From assembly GCA_023428375.1 (NCBI GenBank), contig JAEYYR010000002.1, positions 124,001 through 188,000 of the forward strand: a DNA stretch of 64,000 nt, given 5' to 3'. Positions 1 to 7,466 of this stretch are shown piece by piece (the stretch's first letter is position 1; every line of letters begins with the position of its first letter). The DNA is from a bacterium. Its GTDB lineage: Bacteria; Babelota; Babeliae; Babelales; Babelaceae. The translations under genes and the position numbers were made by a program. The notes under the pieces are model-generated. The model saw only the letters and a list, made by a program, of their open reading frames with translations. It did not search any database and was not told where the DNA came from.

Positions 1-523
1 TTTGACCAACATATTGATCAAAGTCTGCAACACGCTGAGTATCAACTTGTGAACCAGGTAAGAATGCAGAGATACCGATATCAACGCTCAAGCCGCCCTT
101 AACTTTATGGGTAACAACACCTTCAACAGGTTTGCCAGCTTCATACATTTTCATAATAGCATCCCACGCTTTCAACGCTTTTGCTTTCTCATAAGAAAGA
201 ATTACGTTGCCTTCGTAGTTTTCGAGTTCATCAATGATTACTTCGATAGGGCTATTAGGAGAAAGTCTTTTGATCTCATGCTCAGTGAATTCATAAAGCG
301 GAATAAGACCATCAGATTTGTAGTTGATGTCGACCAAAACACCATCAGCTGTAGCAGAAATCACTTTACCAGTAATAATGCTGCCGGTTTTGAAGTGGGT
401 TGATTCCCCTTCATATAACGCTTTTAAATCAGCTTTTTGGTTGTCGCTTAAAATAAAATTCTCATCAAGTAAAATTGATTGAGCTTTTTTATAATCGCGC
501 GGTCTAACAAGTTCCTTTGACAT
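1..523 (-). CDS. rpsA: 30S ribosomal protein S1, N-terminal part (gene runs off the left edge)
   Basis: Reading leftwards from ATG at 523, the protein begins MSKELVRPRDYKKAQ and contains a first S1/OB-type repeat (around residues 40-110: GSIITGKVISATADGVLVDI, then LIPLYEF). A second follows (VEGVVTHKVKGGLSVDIGIS, AFLPGSQVD). Serial S1 repeats with this wording are typical of ribosomal protein S1, which binds mRNA on the 30S subunit and helps initiation. GGAG lies about 7 bases before the ATG. Only about 174 residues are in the window, so the number of S1 repeats cannot be told. A promoter and a leader hairpin lie just upstream. Confidence 0.93.
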   Translation of the reverse strand, partial: MSKELVRPRDYKKAQSILLDENFILSDNQKADLKALYEGESTHFKTGSIITGKVISATADGVLVDINYKSDGLIPLYEFTEHEIKRLSPNSPIEVIIDELENYEGNVILSYEKAKALKAWDAIMKMYEAGKPVEGVVTHKVKGGLSVDIGISAFLPGSQVDTQRVADFDQYVGQ

Positions 524-541
524 AGAACTCCAGAATATACA

Positions 542-554
542 CGACAATATGTCG
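542..554 (-). promoter_or_regulatory. Small inverted repeat in the rpsA leader
   Basis: CGACA and TGTCG form a 5-bp stem with a 3-base loop in the 5' untranslated region of rpsA, about 20-30 bases before the start codon. Ribosomal protein S1 represses its own translation through leader structure in some bacteria; a role here is only inference. Confidence 0.3.
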
Positions 555-583
555 CGGTTTAAGGGTTAAAATAGGTAATTTTG

Positions 584-611
584 ATTATAGCGAGATTTTA
601 AAAATTGACAA
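584..611 (-). promoter_or_regulatory. rpsA promoter
   Basis: On the minus strand, TTGTCA (611-606) is followed after 16 bases by a perfect TATAAT (589-584). The predicted transcript start near 577 gives a leader of about 55 bases. The -35 box lies inside the first unit of the 48-bp tandem repeat next door. Confidence 0.7.
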
Positions 612-699
612 TAAGAAATAGGGCCAGTGTGTAAACCGGCCCCTTAAGTTTATTGACAATAAGAAATAGGGCCAGTGTGTAAACCGGCCCCTTAAGTTT
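604..699. repeat. Perfect 48-bp tandem duplication containing a terminator-like hairpin
   Basis: Two identical 48-base units (604-651 and 652-699) abut exactly. Each holds an inverted repeat (GGGCC...GGCCC with an inner GT...AC) followed on the minus strand by a T-rich tract. The unit therefore looks like the terminator of the minus-strand gene ending at 722, duplicated once. The left unit also carries the TTGTCA used as the -35 box of rpsA. Confidence 0.85.
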
Positions 700-721
700 A
701 GAGAATATGATCTTGGAAGCG

Positions 722-1249
722 TTATCTATATCTTCCAATACCAAGTGTCGTAAAGTTCTTTAGTTTTCTAATGGTTTCAATTGCTTCAAGATAACGTTTT
801 TGCGCTTTTTCTTGATCGTTTGCAATTTTTTCAAATATTCGACGCATAGTACCAAAAGAATTATTGGTGTTATAGCGGATAAAAAGAACCCATGCAATTT
901 GATTGCGTTTAATATTTTCTGTTCCATTTAAATATTGTTTAATATTTGCTAATGCGTATTCAAACGGATGGGATTCAAATGGATAATTTTGGAAAAGAAT
1001 ACAATTTTTCTGAATATGAATAAAAACTTGTATCAATTCTTGGAAATTACTGTCATTGCGATACTTTGTATACAAGGTATCAGCTATGTCATCTAACGAT
1101 AGGTTGCTTTTAGTGCAGCAAGTATTGATATCTTCAAGCATCACATCGATGTTGCTTTTTGATTGTTTAATTATATCTTGATGCGCAATTGCAGGAATAG
1201 ATGATACAAGTGCCATCAAGCTTAAAAGATTAAGTACTATTGATTTCAT
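722..1249 (-). CDS. Secreted protein of unknown function (175 aa)
   Basis: Not recognised. Residues 1-22 form a signal peptide (hydrophobic LNLLSLMALVSS, probable cleavage after AIA). The mature part is mostly helical and charged, with a CC pair near residue 44 and no motif I can name. The start at 1249 is supported by AGGGA about 6 bases upstream. It is transcribed in the same direction as the next small gene (1312-1710), but a terminator between them suggests separate transcripts. The 48-bp tandem duplicated hairpin follows its stop codon. Confidence 0.75.
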   Translation of the reverse strand: MKSIVLNLLSLMALVSSIPAIAHQDIIKQSKSNIDVMLEDINTCCTKSNLSLDDIADTLYTKYRNDSNFQELIQVFIHIQKNCILFQNYPFESHPFEYALANIKQYLNGTENIKRNQIAWVLFIRYNTNNSFGTMRRIFEKIANDQEKAQKRYLEAIETIRKLKNFTTLGIGRYR

Positions 1250-1271
1250 AAATATCCCTGTTTTTTTAGTG

Positions 1272-1303
1272 AAAAAGCCAGCAATTGCTCACCGGCTTTT
1301 TCT
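1272..1303 (-). terminator. Rho-independent terminator
   Basis: AAAAAGCC and GGCTTTTT pair around a 14-base loop just after the stop of the minus-strand gene 1312-1710, with T-rich sequence following on that strand. Confidence 0.75.
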
Positions 1304-1311
1304 TTAATTAT

Positions 1312-1710
1312 TTAGCGTAAAAAAGGTACGTAGTTTAATAGTGATAGTACGCCTACCCACTCATCTTTCTTTACTACCTGAGATGCGCTTTGCGTCATAG
1401 TTTGTGTAGTTTGTTTACGATAGTTATTCTTTAACCATTTCCATACTGATGGACCGAATTGGTAAGTTAAAAGCACGGCTGCAACTGACCAACCAGTAAA
1501 CGCAGAAGGATTTTGTTTATACGATTCACTTAATGCGTTAAATGATGTTTTTGCGCCGGTTTCGAGTAATGGGTAAATACCATAACATGCGATGTTTTTT
1601 CCAATCTGATAACCAAGCTGAATGCTTGTTGCTTCGTTTATAGGTAAGCTATCAGCTTTAATAGCCGAGAAGCCTGCGAGTAAACTGAGTAATAATAAGT
1701 TCTTATTCAT
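1312..1710 (-). CDS. Small secreted protein with one membrane segment (132 aa)
   Basis: Not recognised. It has an N-terminal signal peptide (NKNLLLLSLLAGFSAIKA) and a hydrophobic stretch around residues 73-90 (WSVAAVLLTYQFGPSVW). A polar linker rich in Thr, Gln and Ser follows (TTQTMTQSASQ). The start has GGAGG about 6 bases upstream and a terminator follows the stop. It probably sits in the inner membrane with both ends outside, but this is inferred from hydrophobicity only. Confidence 0.72.
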   Translation of the reverse strand: MNKNLLLLSLLAGFSAIKADSLPINEATSIQLGYQIGKNIACYGIYPLLETGAKTSFNALSESYKQNPSAFTGWSVAAVLLTYQFGPSVWKWLKNNYRKQTTQTMTQSASQVVKKDEWVGVLSLLNYVPFLR

Positions 1711-1814
1711 AATAACCTCCAGAAATAAGAATTATTTATACTTTTAAAGTACCATTTATGTGCCATTTGTCAATTTTAAAGTAATTTACATTTACATACT
1801 TCTCTCTCTGAAAA

Positions 1815-1842
1815 TTGACTAAATAATGCATTTTGGCATAAT
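1815..1842 (+). promoter_or_regulatory. Promoter of the DEAD-box helicase gene
   Basis: TTGACT (1815-1820), a 16-base spacer and CATAAT (1837-1842) form a good sigma-70 promoter. A start near 1849 would give a leader of about 100 bases. That leader holds a GCCGG...CCGGC hairpin (1893-1911) shortly before the Shine-Dalgarno. Confidence 0.65.
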
Positions 1843-1947
1843 GAATACGTTGGCTTTTCCTGGTATTTTCTAGTCATTTCTGCTCTGAGAATGCCGGGCA
1901 CTGCTTCCGGCTGTCATTATTTAAAAAAAATTAATAAGGATAATTTA

Positions 1948-3636
1948 ATGATTACATTTAAAGATTTACCTATAGCACCTGCTTTGAGCGCTTCGCTTGA
2001 ATCTGCGGGCTTTACAGAGCCTACAGAAATCCAGCGAAAAGCCATACCGCTCTTATTAAGCAAGTCTAAGGTTGATTTTCACGGACAAGCGCAAACGGGT
2101 ACCGGTAAAACGTTAGCTTTTGGTATACCTTTATTACAACGTGTAAACCCTGCTGAAAAACAGGTGCAAGCGTTAGTAGTTGCTCCTACCCGTGAATTAG
2201 CATTACAAATTTGCGATAGCATTAAGCCTATTGCTAAATCTCTTGGTATTACGATCTTACCTATTTATGGTGGCGTTTCCATGGAAGACCAAATTCGTGG
2301 TCTAAAGCGTGGAGCGCAAATCGTTGTTGGTACACCGGGTCGTTTGAATGACCATTTACGTCGTGGTATTTTACGTCTTGATACTTGTAAAACATTGGTT
2401 CTTGATGAAGCTGATATCATGCTTGATATGGGCTTTAAAGAAGAAGTAGATGAGATTTTAACTTTTACTCCTAAAGACCGTGAAATCTGGTTGTTCTCTG
2501 CTACCGTAAAATCAGGTATTAACTCAATTATGGCTGCACACATGCAAGATGTTCAATCTGTGCGTGTTTCAAAGACTGCAGTAGCATCAGCGCAAACAAA
2601 ACATTATTATTGTGTTGTTCCGATGTCTTCACGTCTTTCAGCATTGTGCCGTTTTATTGAATGTTCACCTGAGTTCTATGGCTTTATTTTCTGCCAAACA
2701 AAATTGTTGACCGCAGAAATAGCAGACCAATTAACACGTCGTGGTTACATGGTTGGCGCATTGCATGGTGATATGAGCCAAGCGCAACGTAACATGGTGA
2801 TTAATAAATTTAAAAACAAGCAATTGTCTATCGTTGTAGCAACAGACGTTGCGGCTCGTGGTATCGATATTGCTAACTTGACTCATGTGGTGAACTATTC
2901 ATTACCTGAAGATCATGAAAGTTATGTACACCGTGCAGGTCGTACAGGACGTGCTGGTCGTGATGGTATTGCAATTACCTTTGTGAATCGTCAAGAAGTT
3001 CGTTTACTTCAAAACATTCAACGTAAATTTACGGTGAAGATTGATCCATTAGATGTTCCTACTCGTGAACATGTAGTTGAAGGTCGCTTGACTCATGTAC
3101 GTACGTTGCTTGAAGGTTTACAAGAACGTGCAATGGAGCAACAACATTCAGCAGTTACAAAAATGCTTGATAGCATTGATGATGCAACGCTCCGTCGTAT
3201 ATTTGGTCGTCATATTTACGAACAATATATTGATTCAATTATGAAAGAATCAGAAATTGCAGTAATGCCTGCGGTTAAGATTGCTGAAGACAATGGTCTT
3301 ATGGAATTGCAACTTGCAGTTGGTTCTGATGATAACTTAGAAAAAGAAGATATTTCTGACTACTTAACGCAATCTGGTGTTGTTGTAGCAGACGATATTG
3401 CAAAAATTAGAATTATTAAGCGTCGTACCTTTATTGAAGTTCCGGCTGAAAAAGGTATGCAATTGATAGAAGCATTACGCTTTAGTTCACTTGCTGGTCG
3501 TAAAACACGTATTCAGTTGGTAGAACCATCTGAACAACGTGGTGAACGTAGTGGCGGCTATCGAGGTGGTGATCGTGATCGCGGTGGAGACCGTGGTGGG
3601 GATCGTCGTCCAATGCGTCGTCGCTATCAACGCTAA
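1948..3636 (+). CDS. deaD: DEAD-box ATP-dependent RNA helicase (DeaD/CsdA type)
   Basis: ATP-driven RNA unwinding enzyme, likely acting in ribosome assembly and mRNA turnover in the cold. In order: Q-motif (EPTEIQ, about 25-30), Walker A AQTGTGKT (48-55), PTRELALQ, DEAD (153-156), SAT, then helicase domain 2 with HRAGRTGRAGR. A DbpA-like RNA-binding domain follows (about 455-545), and a basic RGG/RD-rich tail ends RRPMRRRYQR. I start at ATG 1948 (562 aa), where AAGGA lies 8 bases upstream; an in-frame ATG at 1891 lies in the leader hairpin. The long leader resembles cold-inducible deaD genes. Confidence 0.93.
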   Translation: MITFKDLPIAPALSASLESAGFTEPTEIQRKAIPLLLSKSKVDFHGQAQTGTGKTLAFGIPLLQRVNPAEKQVQALVVAPTRELALQICDSIKPIAKSLGITILPIYGGVSMEDQIRGLKRGAQIVVGTPGRLNDHLRRGILRLDTCKTLVLDEADIMLDMGFKEEVDEILTFTPKDREIWLFSATVKSGINSIMAAHMQDVQSVRVSKTAVASAQTKHYYCVVPMSSRLSALCRFIECSPEFYGFIFCQTKLLTAEIADQLTRRGYMVGALHGDMSQAQRNMVINKFKNKQLSIVVATDVAARGIDIANLTHVVNYSLPEDHESYVHRAGRTGRAGRDGIAITFVNRQEVRLLQNIQRKFTVKIDPLDVPTREHVVEGRLTHVRTLLEGLQERAMEQQHSAVTKMLDSIDDATLRRIFGRHIYEQYIDSIMKESEIAVMPAVKIAEDNGLMELQLAVGSDDNLEKEDISDYLTQSGVVVADDIAKIRIIKRRTFIEVPAEKGMQLIEALRFSSLAGRKTRIQLVEPSEQRGERSGGYRGGDRDRGGDRGGDRRPMRRRYQR

Positions 3637-3684
3637 AATATATAACGAAAGTATTTTTGCTTACTTAAAGGTAAAGGGGACCTT

Positions 3685-4857
3685 ATGAAAGCATTGAAGT
3701 ATATACTCAGTTTTATATGTGCATCTTTGGTGCACACAGAAGTTATTGATCTAACTGTGCTTATTCATGGCACAGTTGGATCAATCTGTATAATGCATCA
3801 TAGAGGATTGGCGCATAAAAATTGGGCAGATCTCGCTGATCGATGGGGAGCTCAATGGCAGCAAGTCTATCGTAGACAACCAATCTTAAAACAATTTTGG
3901 CCTATGCAAGATTTTGGCTTGCAGCTGCTTGATCATACAGATTTAACTAAATGGCATGCTGGCAATGCATCTGTTGATGATTATAAGCTTGCTATTTATC
4001 CTATTGCATTATCATATGATGCACTTCATCAAAATCAGAATAAAAAAATGTATGCAACCTTTGGTTGGACCGGTGTATTGCATGATGAATTGCGAACCAT
4101 TGCGTCAGAAGAGTTGTATGTTCAATTGTGCAATTTAAAGGATGTGATAACCAAGCAGGGTGATGAGTTAAAAATTCATATTGTAGCTCATAGTCATGGT
4201 GGTAACGTAGCATTAAAATTAGTTGGTCAAGAATCAAATTTTAATAATAAATTGGCTATTGAGACACTCGTGCTTTGGGGTACACCAATTCAAGAAGAAA
4301 CAATTTATTTTGCTGAATCACCATTTTTTAAGACTATTATTAACTGCTTTTCGCCGTACGATATAATTCAAAAAGGTGATGGCTTTTCTACCAAAAATGG
4401 TAAATCAAAACAGCGATTACACGATAAAATCGATTGTCATGTGATTCAAAAACGAAATAATATTCGTCGTGTTGATCTTGAACTTCAAGTCAACGGTTCT
4501 AGCATGCAAGTAGATCATGCCAACTTATGGATTTTAGGAAAATCACAAAGATTATCTCCTGAGATTTGTCATTTGCCGTATATGGTTTTTACTCCAGCGC
4601 TTAAAGAATTAATAAGCGACTGTGATTCAGTGCATATGCACGCAAATCTCTTGGTTGATAGCAATCGAGTGGTTTTAGAATTGCATGATAAAAAGACAGG
4701 ATTAAAAAAACTGTCACAAGATTTTAGACAAATAGTTGATGTGATTAAACAACAAATAATTCCTTTGTGGAATCCTGATGAAAAACATACTGGTATGATT
4801 TTTTCAAAAGCTAATCCTCTTAATTTTCTTTTTAAAAGAAACAAACCGGGAATTTGA
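3685..4857 (+). CDS. Secreted alpha/beta-hydrolase, lipase-like (390 aa)
   Basis: A signal peptide (about 1-18, KYILSFICASLVHT) precedes a likely alpha/beta-hydrolase fold. LIHGT (26-30) looks like the oxyanion-hole HG motif. HIVAHSHGG (165-173) is a nucleophile elbow with Ser170. Asp226 (SPYD) and His278 (DHANLW) are candidate triad members. The elbow is A-x-S-x-G rather than G-x-S-x-G. A lipase or esterase working outside the cell is likely, but the substrate is unknown. GGGGA precedes the ATG. It is followed after one base by the next secreted gene, so the two probably form an operon. Confidence 0.7.
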   Translation: MKALKYILSFICASLVHTEVIDLTVLIHGTVGSICIMHHRGLAHKNWADLADRWGAQWQQVYRRQPILKQFWPMQDFGLQLLDHTDLTKWHAGNASVDDYKLAIYPIALSYDALHQNQNKKMYATFGWTGVLHDELRTIASEELYVQLCNLKDVITKQGDELKIHIVAHSHGGNVALKLVGQESNFNNKLAIETLVLWGTPIQEETIYFAESPFFKTIINCFSPYDIIQKGDGFSTKNGKSKQRLHDKIDCHVIQKRNNIRRVDLELQVNGSSMQVDHANLWILGKSQRLSPEICHLPYMVFTPALKELISDCDSVHMHANLLVDSNRVVLELHDKKTGLKKLSQDFRQIVDVIKQQIIPLWNPDEKHTGMIFSKANPLNFLFKRNKPGI

Positions 4858-4858
4858 T

Positions 4859-5431
4859 ATGAATAAAATGATAATTATTTTAAGTATACTGTGTGGGCCT
4901 TTAGTACAGTCTCAACAACAAATTATAGGTCATGCTATTACACACCAAGAACAACAAGAAATTGCGCTCGATGATTTATTGATTGATTTAAAATTAATCG
5001 CTCGGAATTCTGATACGATTCCAAATTGTGGTAATTACTTACTAGCAAATTATGGGCATACGAACGAGTTTCAAAACATATGTGCTTGTTTTGATTTAAT
5101 GCGTAAAGAATTTCAAGGCAAAATTTCAGCTAATGAGAAGCCTTCTGAGTTTCATGATCTTATAGGTGATTTGAAGACCGTGCTGGTTGCCAAAAATAAT
5201 TCCATGGTTGAATTTATGCAATTTTATAAACATGCGCGCTGCATGTATATAAAATATTCAAATCGTCCCGAATTTATAGTTCTAGCAAACCTGTTTGATA
5301 CGATTAATAGTGAAGATCAATTAGATGAAAATAAACAGCAAGTTAATAATAAGTTAAAGAAATTTAAGCTCATTGCACTTGGAGCTCTGACATCTTTTGC
5401 TGAAGGTGCTGTTAACGCTCTTATAGAATAA
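4859..5431 (+). CDS. Secreted protein of unknown function (190 aa), operon partner of the hydrolase
   Basis: Not recognised. Signal peptide (KMIIILSILCGPLVQS), then a Gln/Glu-rich helical protein with four scattered cysteines and a slightly hydrophobic C-terminus (LIALGALTSFAEGAVNALI). Its ATG lies one base after the TGA of the lipase-like gene, so the two are almost certainly co-translated. The next promoter begins directly after its stop codon. Confidence 0.72.
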   Translation: MNKMIIILSILCGPLVQSQQQIIGHAITHQEQQEIALDDLLIDLKLIARNSDTIPNCGNYLLANYGHTNEFQNICACFDLMRKEFQGKISANEKPSEFHDLIGDLKTVLVAKNNSMVEFMQFYKHARCMYIKYSNRPEFIVLANLFDTINSEDQLDENKQQVNNKLKKFKLIALGALTSFAEGAVNALIE

Positions 5432-5433
5432 GC

Positions 5434-5462
5434 TGTGTTTAATCAGTAAATATTGCTATAAT
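5434..5462 (+). promoter_or_regulatory. Extended -10 promoter for the gene at 5511
   Basis: TGC directly precedes a perfect TATAAT (5457-5462). This is an extended -10 element, which tolerates the weak -35 (TGTGTT, 5434-5439). The predicted leader is about 40 bases. Confidence 0.6.
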
Positions 5463-5510
5463 TTATTACATTTAGTAAATTAATAATAAATAGAATAGTA
5501 TAGGTGCACT

Positions 5511-5960
5511 ATGAAAAAGATTATTATTAGTTTACTTTGTTTATCTGCATTGCCGCTTATAAGTTTTGAAAATCCATTTAGCATGGAAAAAGACGAAGAT
5601 GTGATTCAAAATCAATCAACGGCGGAAAAGAGTACCTACAAATTTGAGAATCCATTGACCTTTAATAAAGATCAATTTGCATTATCTTCATTAACCTTTT
5701 TTGATATATACGCCAAGCTTGGTTTCATTACCTCAATGGCTGCAGGTTTATATGCGAAATCAAAGTTGCCAGAAACCTGTTTTAAGGATGCGGCAAGATT
5801 GCATACTAATTTTCTTATGCGTCCAGGCGGTGTAGCAAAAACATTGGGTGGTTTAACCTTATGGAGTGCTGTATGTGGCGCTACGCAAAGTATCCAATTG
5901 AAATCTCCAAAATTTGACGAAAAACCAGTCCAAATTAATAAGTCATTAGATAATAAATAA
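5511..5960 (+). CDS. Small secreted/membrane protein with repeated FENP motif (149 aa)
   Basis: Not recognised. Signal peptide (KKIIISLLCLSALPLIS) followed by two copies of a short motif (FENPFSM near 19-25 and FENPLTF near 47-53), separated by an acidic linker. Two moderately hydrophobic stretches follow (about 65-82 and 108-125), so the protein may be membrane associated. AGGTG precedes the ATG, and a strong bidirectional terminator follows. Confidence 0.7.
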   Translation: MKKIIISLLCLSALPLISFENPFSMEKDEDVIQNQSTAEKSTYKFENPLTFNKDQFALSSLTFFDIYAKLGFITSMAAGLYAKSKLPETCFKDAARLHTNFLMRPGGVAKTLGGLTLWSAVCGATQSIQLKSPKFDEKPVQINKSLDNK

Positions 5961-5972
5961 CATTAACGTTCC

Positions 5973-6009
5973 AAAAAAAAAGCTCCGATGAAAATCGGAG
6001 CTTTTTTTG
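5973..6009. terminator. Bidirectional rho-independent terminator
   Basis: AGCTCCGAT and ATCGGAGCT form a 9-bp stem with a GAAA loop, flanked by A-run and T-run. It lies between convergent genes ending at 5960 and 6024. Confidence 0.85.
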
Positions 6010-6023
6010 TAATTAAAATCTAT

Positions 6024-6380
6024 TTAAGTTCTTTGAACCAATGCTGTAAGTATGAAAAGAGATACAAAGGTTGCTGTTGCAGACCCTGCAAATATTTGTA
6101 TGTCATCACCTAAATTTCTGAAATAAAGACTGCGTTTTACTTCATTTTCTAAATTTCCAATAGCTCTGCATAAATTACAAAATGCATCAACGGTTGAAAC
6201 TGCCATAACGCTCATGCTTCCAATAGTCGCTAAAAGTGACATTGTTATGGCAATTTCTTTAGGGCTTCCAGGCTGTGCTTCAAAAGAAAATTTTGAGTGC
6301 CCTATATATAGTGGCGCACATGAAACTACTGAGAAATTTAAAATATTACAAAGTAAAATTACCGCTATTAACTTTTTCAT
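6024..6380 (-). CDS. Small membrane protein, possible lipoprotein (118 aa)
   Basis: Not recognised. The N-terminus is a signal peptide ending VVSC, a plausible but weak lipobox. Two more hydrophobic segments follow (about 45-66, IAITMSLLATIGSMSVMAV; about 97-115, AGSATATFVSLFILTAL) around a short charged loop containing CNLC. The Shine-Dalgarno is weak. Confidence 0.65.
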   Translation of the reverse strand: MKKLIAVILLCNILNFSVVSCAPLYIGHSKFSFEAQPGSPKEIAITMSLLATIGSMSVMAVSTVDAFCNLCRAIGNLENEVKRSLYFRNLGDDIQIFAGSATATFVSLFILTALVQRT

Positions 6381-6470
6381 GAATCACTTTTGTTTAAATT
6401 ATATTCTTATTTTGATATTAAATGATTTTTTTATAATTTCAATTTAAACATTTTTATGTGCAGCATTACA

Positions 6471-6502
6471 GCAAAAAAATAGGTCCCGGTTTATGGGACC
6501 TA
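6471..6502 (-). terminator. Rho-independent terminator of the Nudix gene
   Basis: AGGTCCC and GGGACCT pair with a short loop. Read on the minus strand the stem is followed by seven T residues. Confidence 0.8.
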
Positions 6503-6526
6503 CATAATTATTGAGCAATTTATGCA

Positions 6527-7171
6527 TTAACAACAGCAGCGTTTGCCTTCGTGCTTTTCTTCCCAGAGATAATCAAATACGATTTGGCTCCAAGTTTCCA
6601 TGCGGTCATAACACTTGTTAATTTCTTCAAGTGTCATGAGGGTACCGTTTTGCAATTCTTCTTTAACAGAAATGTTTGCCGTTGATCCTTCGATCAAGTA
6701 AACAAATCCTACGTGCACTTCGCCCACGGCGTTTGTATCGTCATTAAGAAGACCAAGTGGTTTTACGGTGTAGGTACCTTCAAACGCTACTTCTTCTTCA
6801 AATTCACGGTGTGCCCAGGTGCGTAAATCATCGCTGGTCATATCTTCTTCGCGAATGTGTCCACCAATGCCCAGCGTAAATTTGCTTTGTAAGCGGCTCT
6901 CAGTGGCTTTGGCTTTGCGTTGCATTAAGAAATATTTGTCTTCAAATTTAAAAACCAAATAAGGAATAATTTGTTTGTACATAGGATCCTGTTCCATAAC
7001 AGAACGGGGCATGAACAATTTTTTTTCACGAACTAAATTGGTAAAGTAAGTCTCGTTAACGGGCATTAGGCCGTGCCAAGCTTCAAGAGGAAAGATATCG
7101 GTGCGTTTTACCACTAAAATCATCTCATCGTGTGCTTGTGCGTATGGATTAATATTCTTCTGAGTATTCAC
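6527..7171 (-). CDS. Nudix-family phosphohydrolase (COG4112-like, 214 aa)
   Basis: Cytoplasmic, no signal peptide. The Nudix box is recognisable but unusual: GGHIREED (103-110) is followed by 12 residues rather than the usual 7 before REFEEEV (122-128), and the late Gly is Ala. The 100-residue N-terminal extension (PRSVMEQDP, IIPYLVFKF) resembles predicted phosphoesterases of the MutT family. Substrate unknown. The protein ends KRCCC. It starts with GTG at 7171, supported by AGGA about 6 bases upstream. A terminator follows. Confidence 0.75.
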   Translation of the reverse strand: MNTQKNINPYAQAHDEMILVVKRTDIFPLEAWHGLMPVNETYFTNLVREKKLFMPRSVMEQDPMYKQIIPYLVFKFEDKYFLMQRKAKATESRLQSKFTLGIGGHIREEDMTSDDLRTWAHREFEEEVAFEGTYTVKPLGLLNDDTNAVGEVHVGFVYLIEGSTANISVKEELQNGTLMTLEEINKCYDRMETWSQIVFDYLWEEKHEGKRCCC

Positions 7172-7466
7172 GAATTATCCTTTAATGTTTTTTGTAGCCT
7201 AACATCTTTTACGTAATTGCCAAGATGGGGAAATTTGGCAATTTTTAAACTTTGCGATAGAATCAATCTCATCGGGATATTTCCCTCTATAATTCTATGA
7301 AAAACAAAGACTTGAAGCCATTAGCCGCTTCCATGACACTCATTCTCTGTTCTTTTTGGATGTGTCTTAGTATGATTCTAGGGGCCTAGTCCCCTGTCAT
7401 TTTCGTCGCTGTGAAAGCCATCTTTGTTACCCCTCATTTATTTATTATTTTTATGTAAGGTTCATT
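7172..7466 (+). promoter_or_regulatory. Long intergenic leader before brnQ-leuS
   Basis: This 295-base stretch holds no convincing long gene. A perfect TATAAT lies at 7288-7293, but I see no good -35. If it is used, the brnQ leader would be about 165 bases. In it lie a 30-codon ORF (7297-7389, MKNKDLKPLAAS to MILGA) with no good ribosome site, and two overlapping hairpins at its stop codon: CTAGG/CCTAG at 7378-7389, and AGGGG/CCCCT at 7380-7395. No T-box consensus is visible. A regulatory role is inferred from structure only. Confidence 0.4.

Noticed and set aside
1891..1947. Upstream ATG (1891) of the DEAD-box helicase
   Set aside because: It sits in the leader hairpin with no ribosome site; the ATG at 1948 has AAGGA and gives the family N-terminus.
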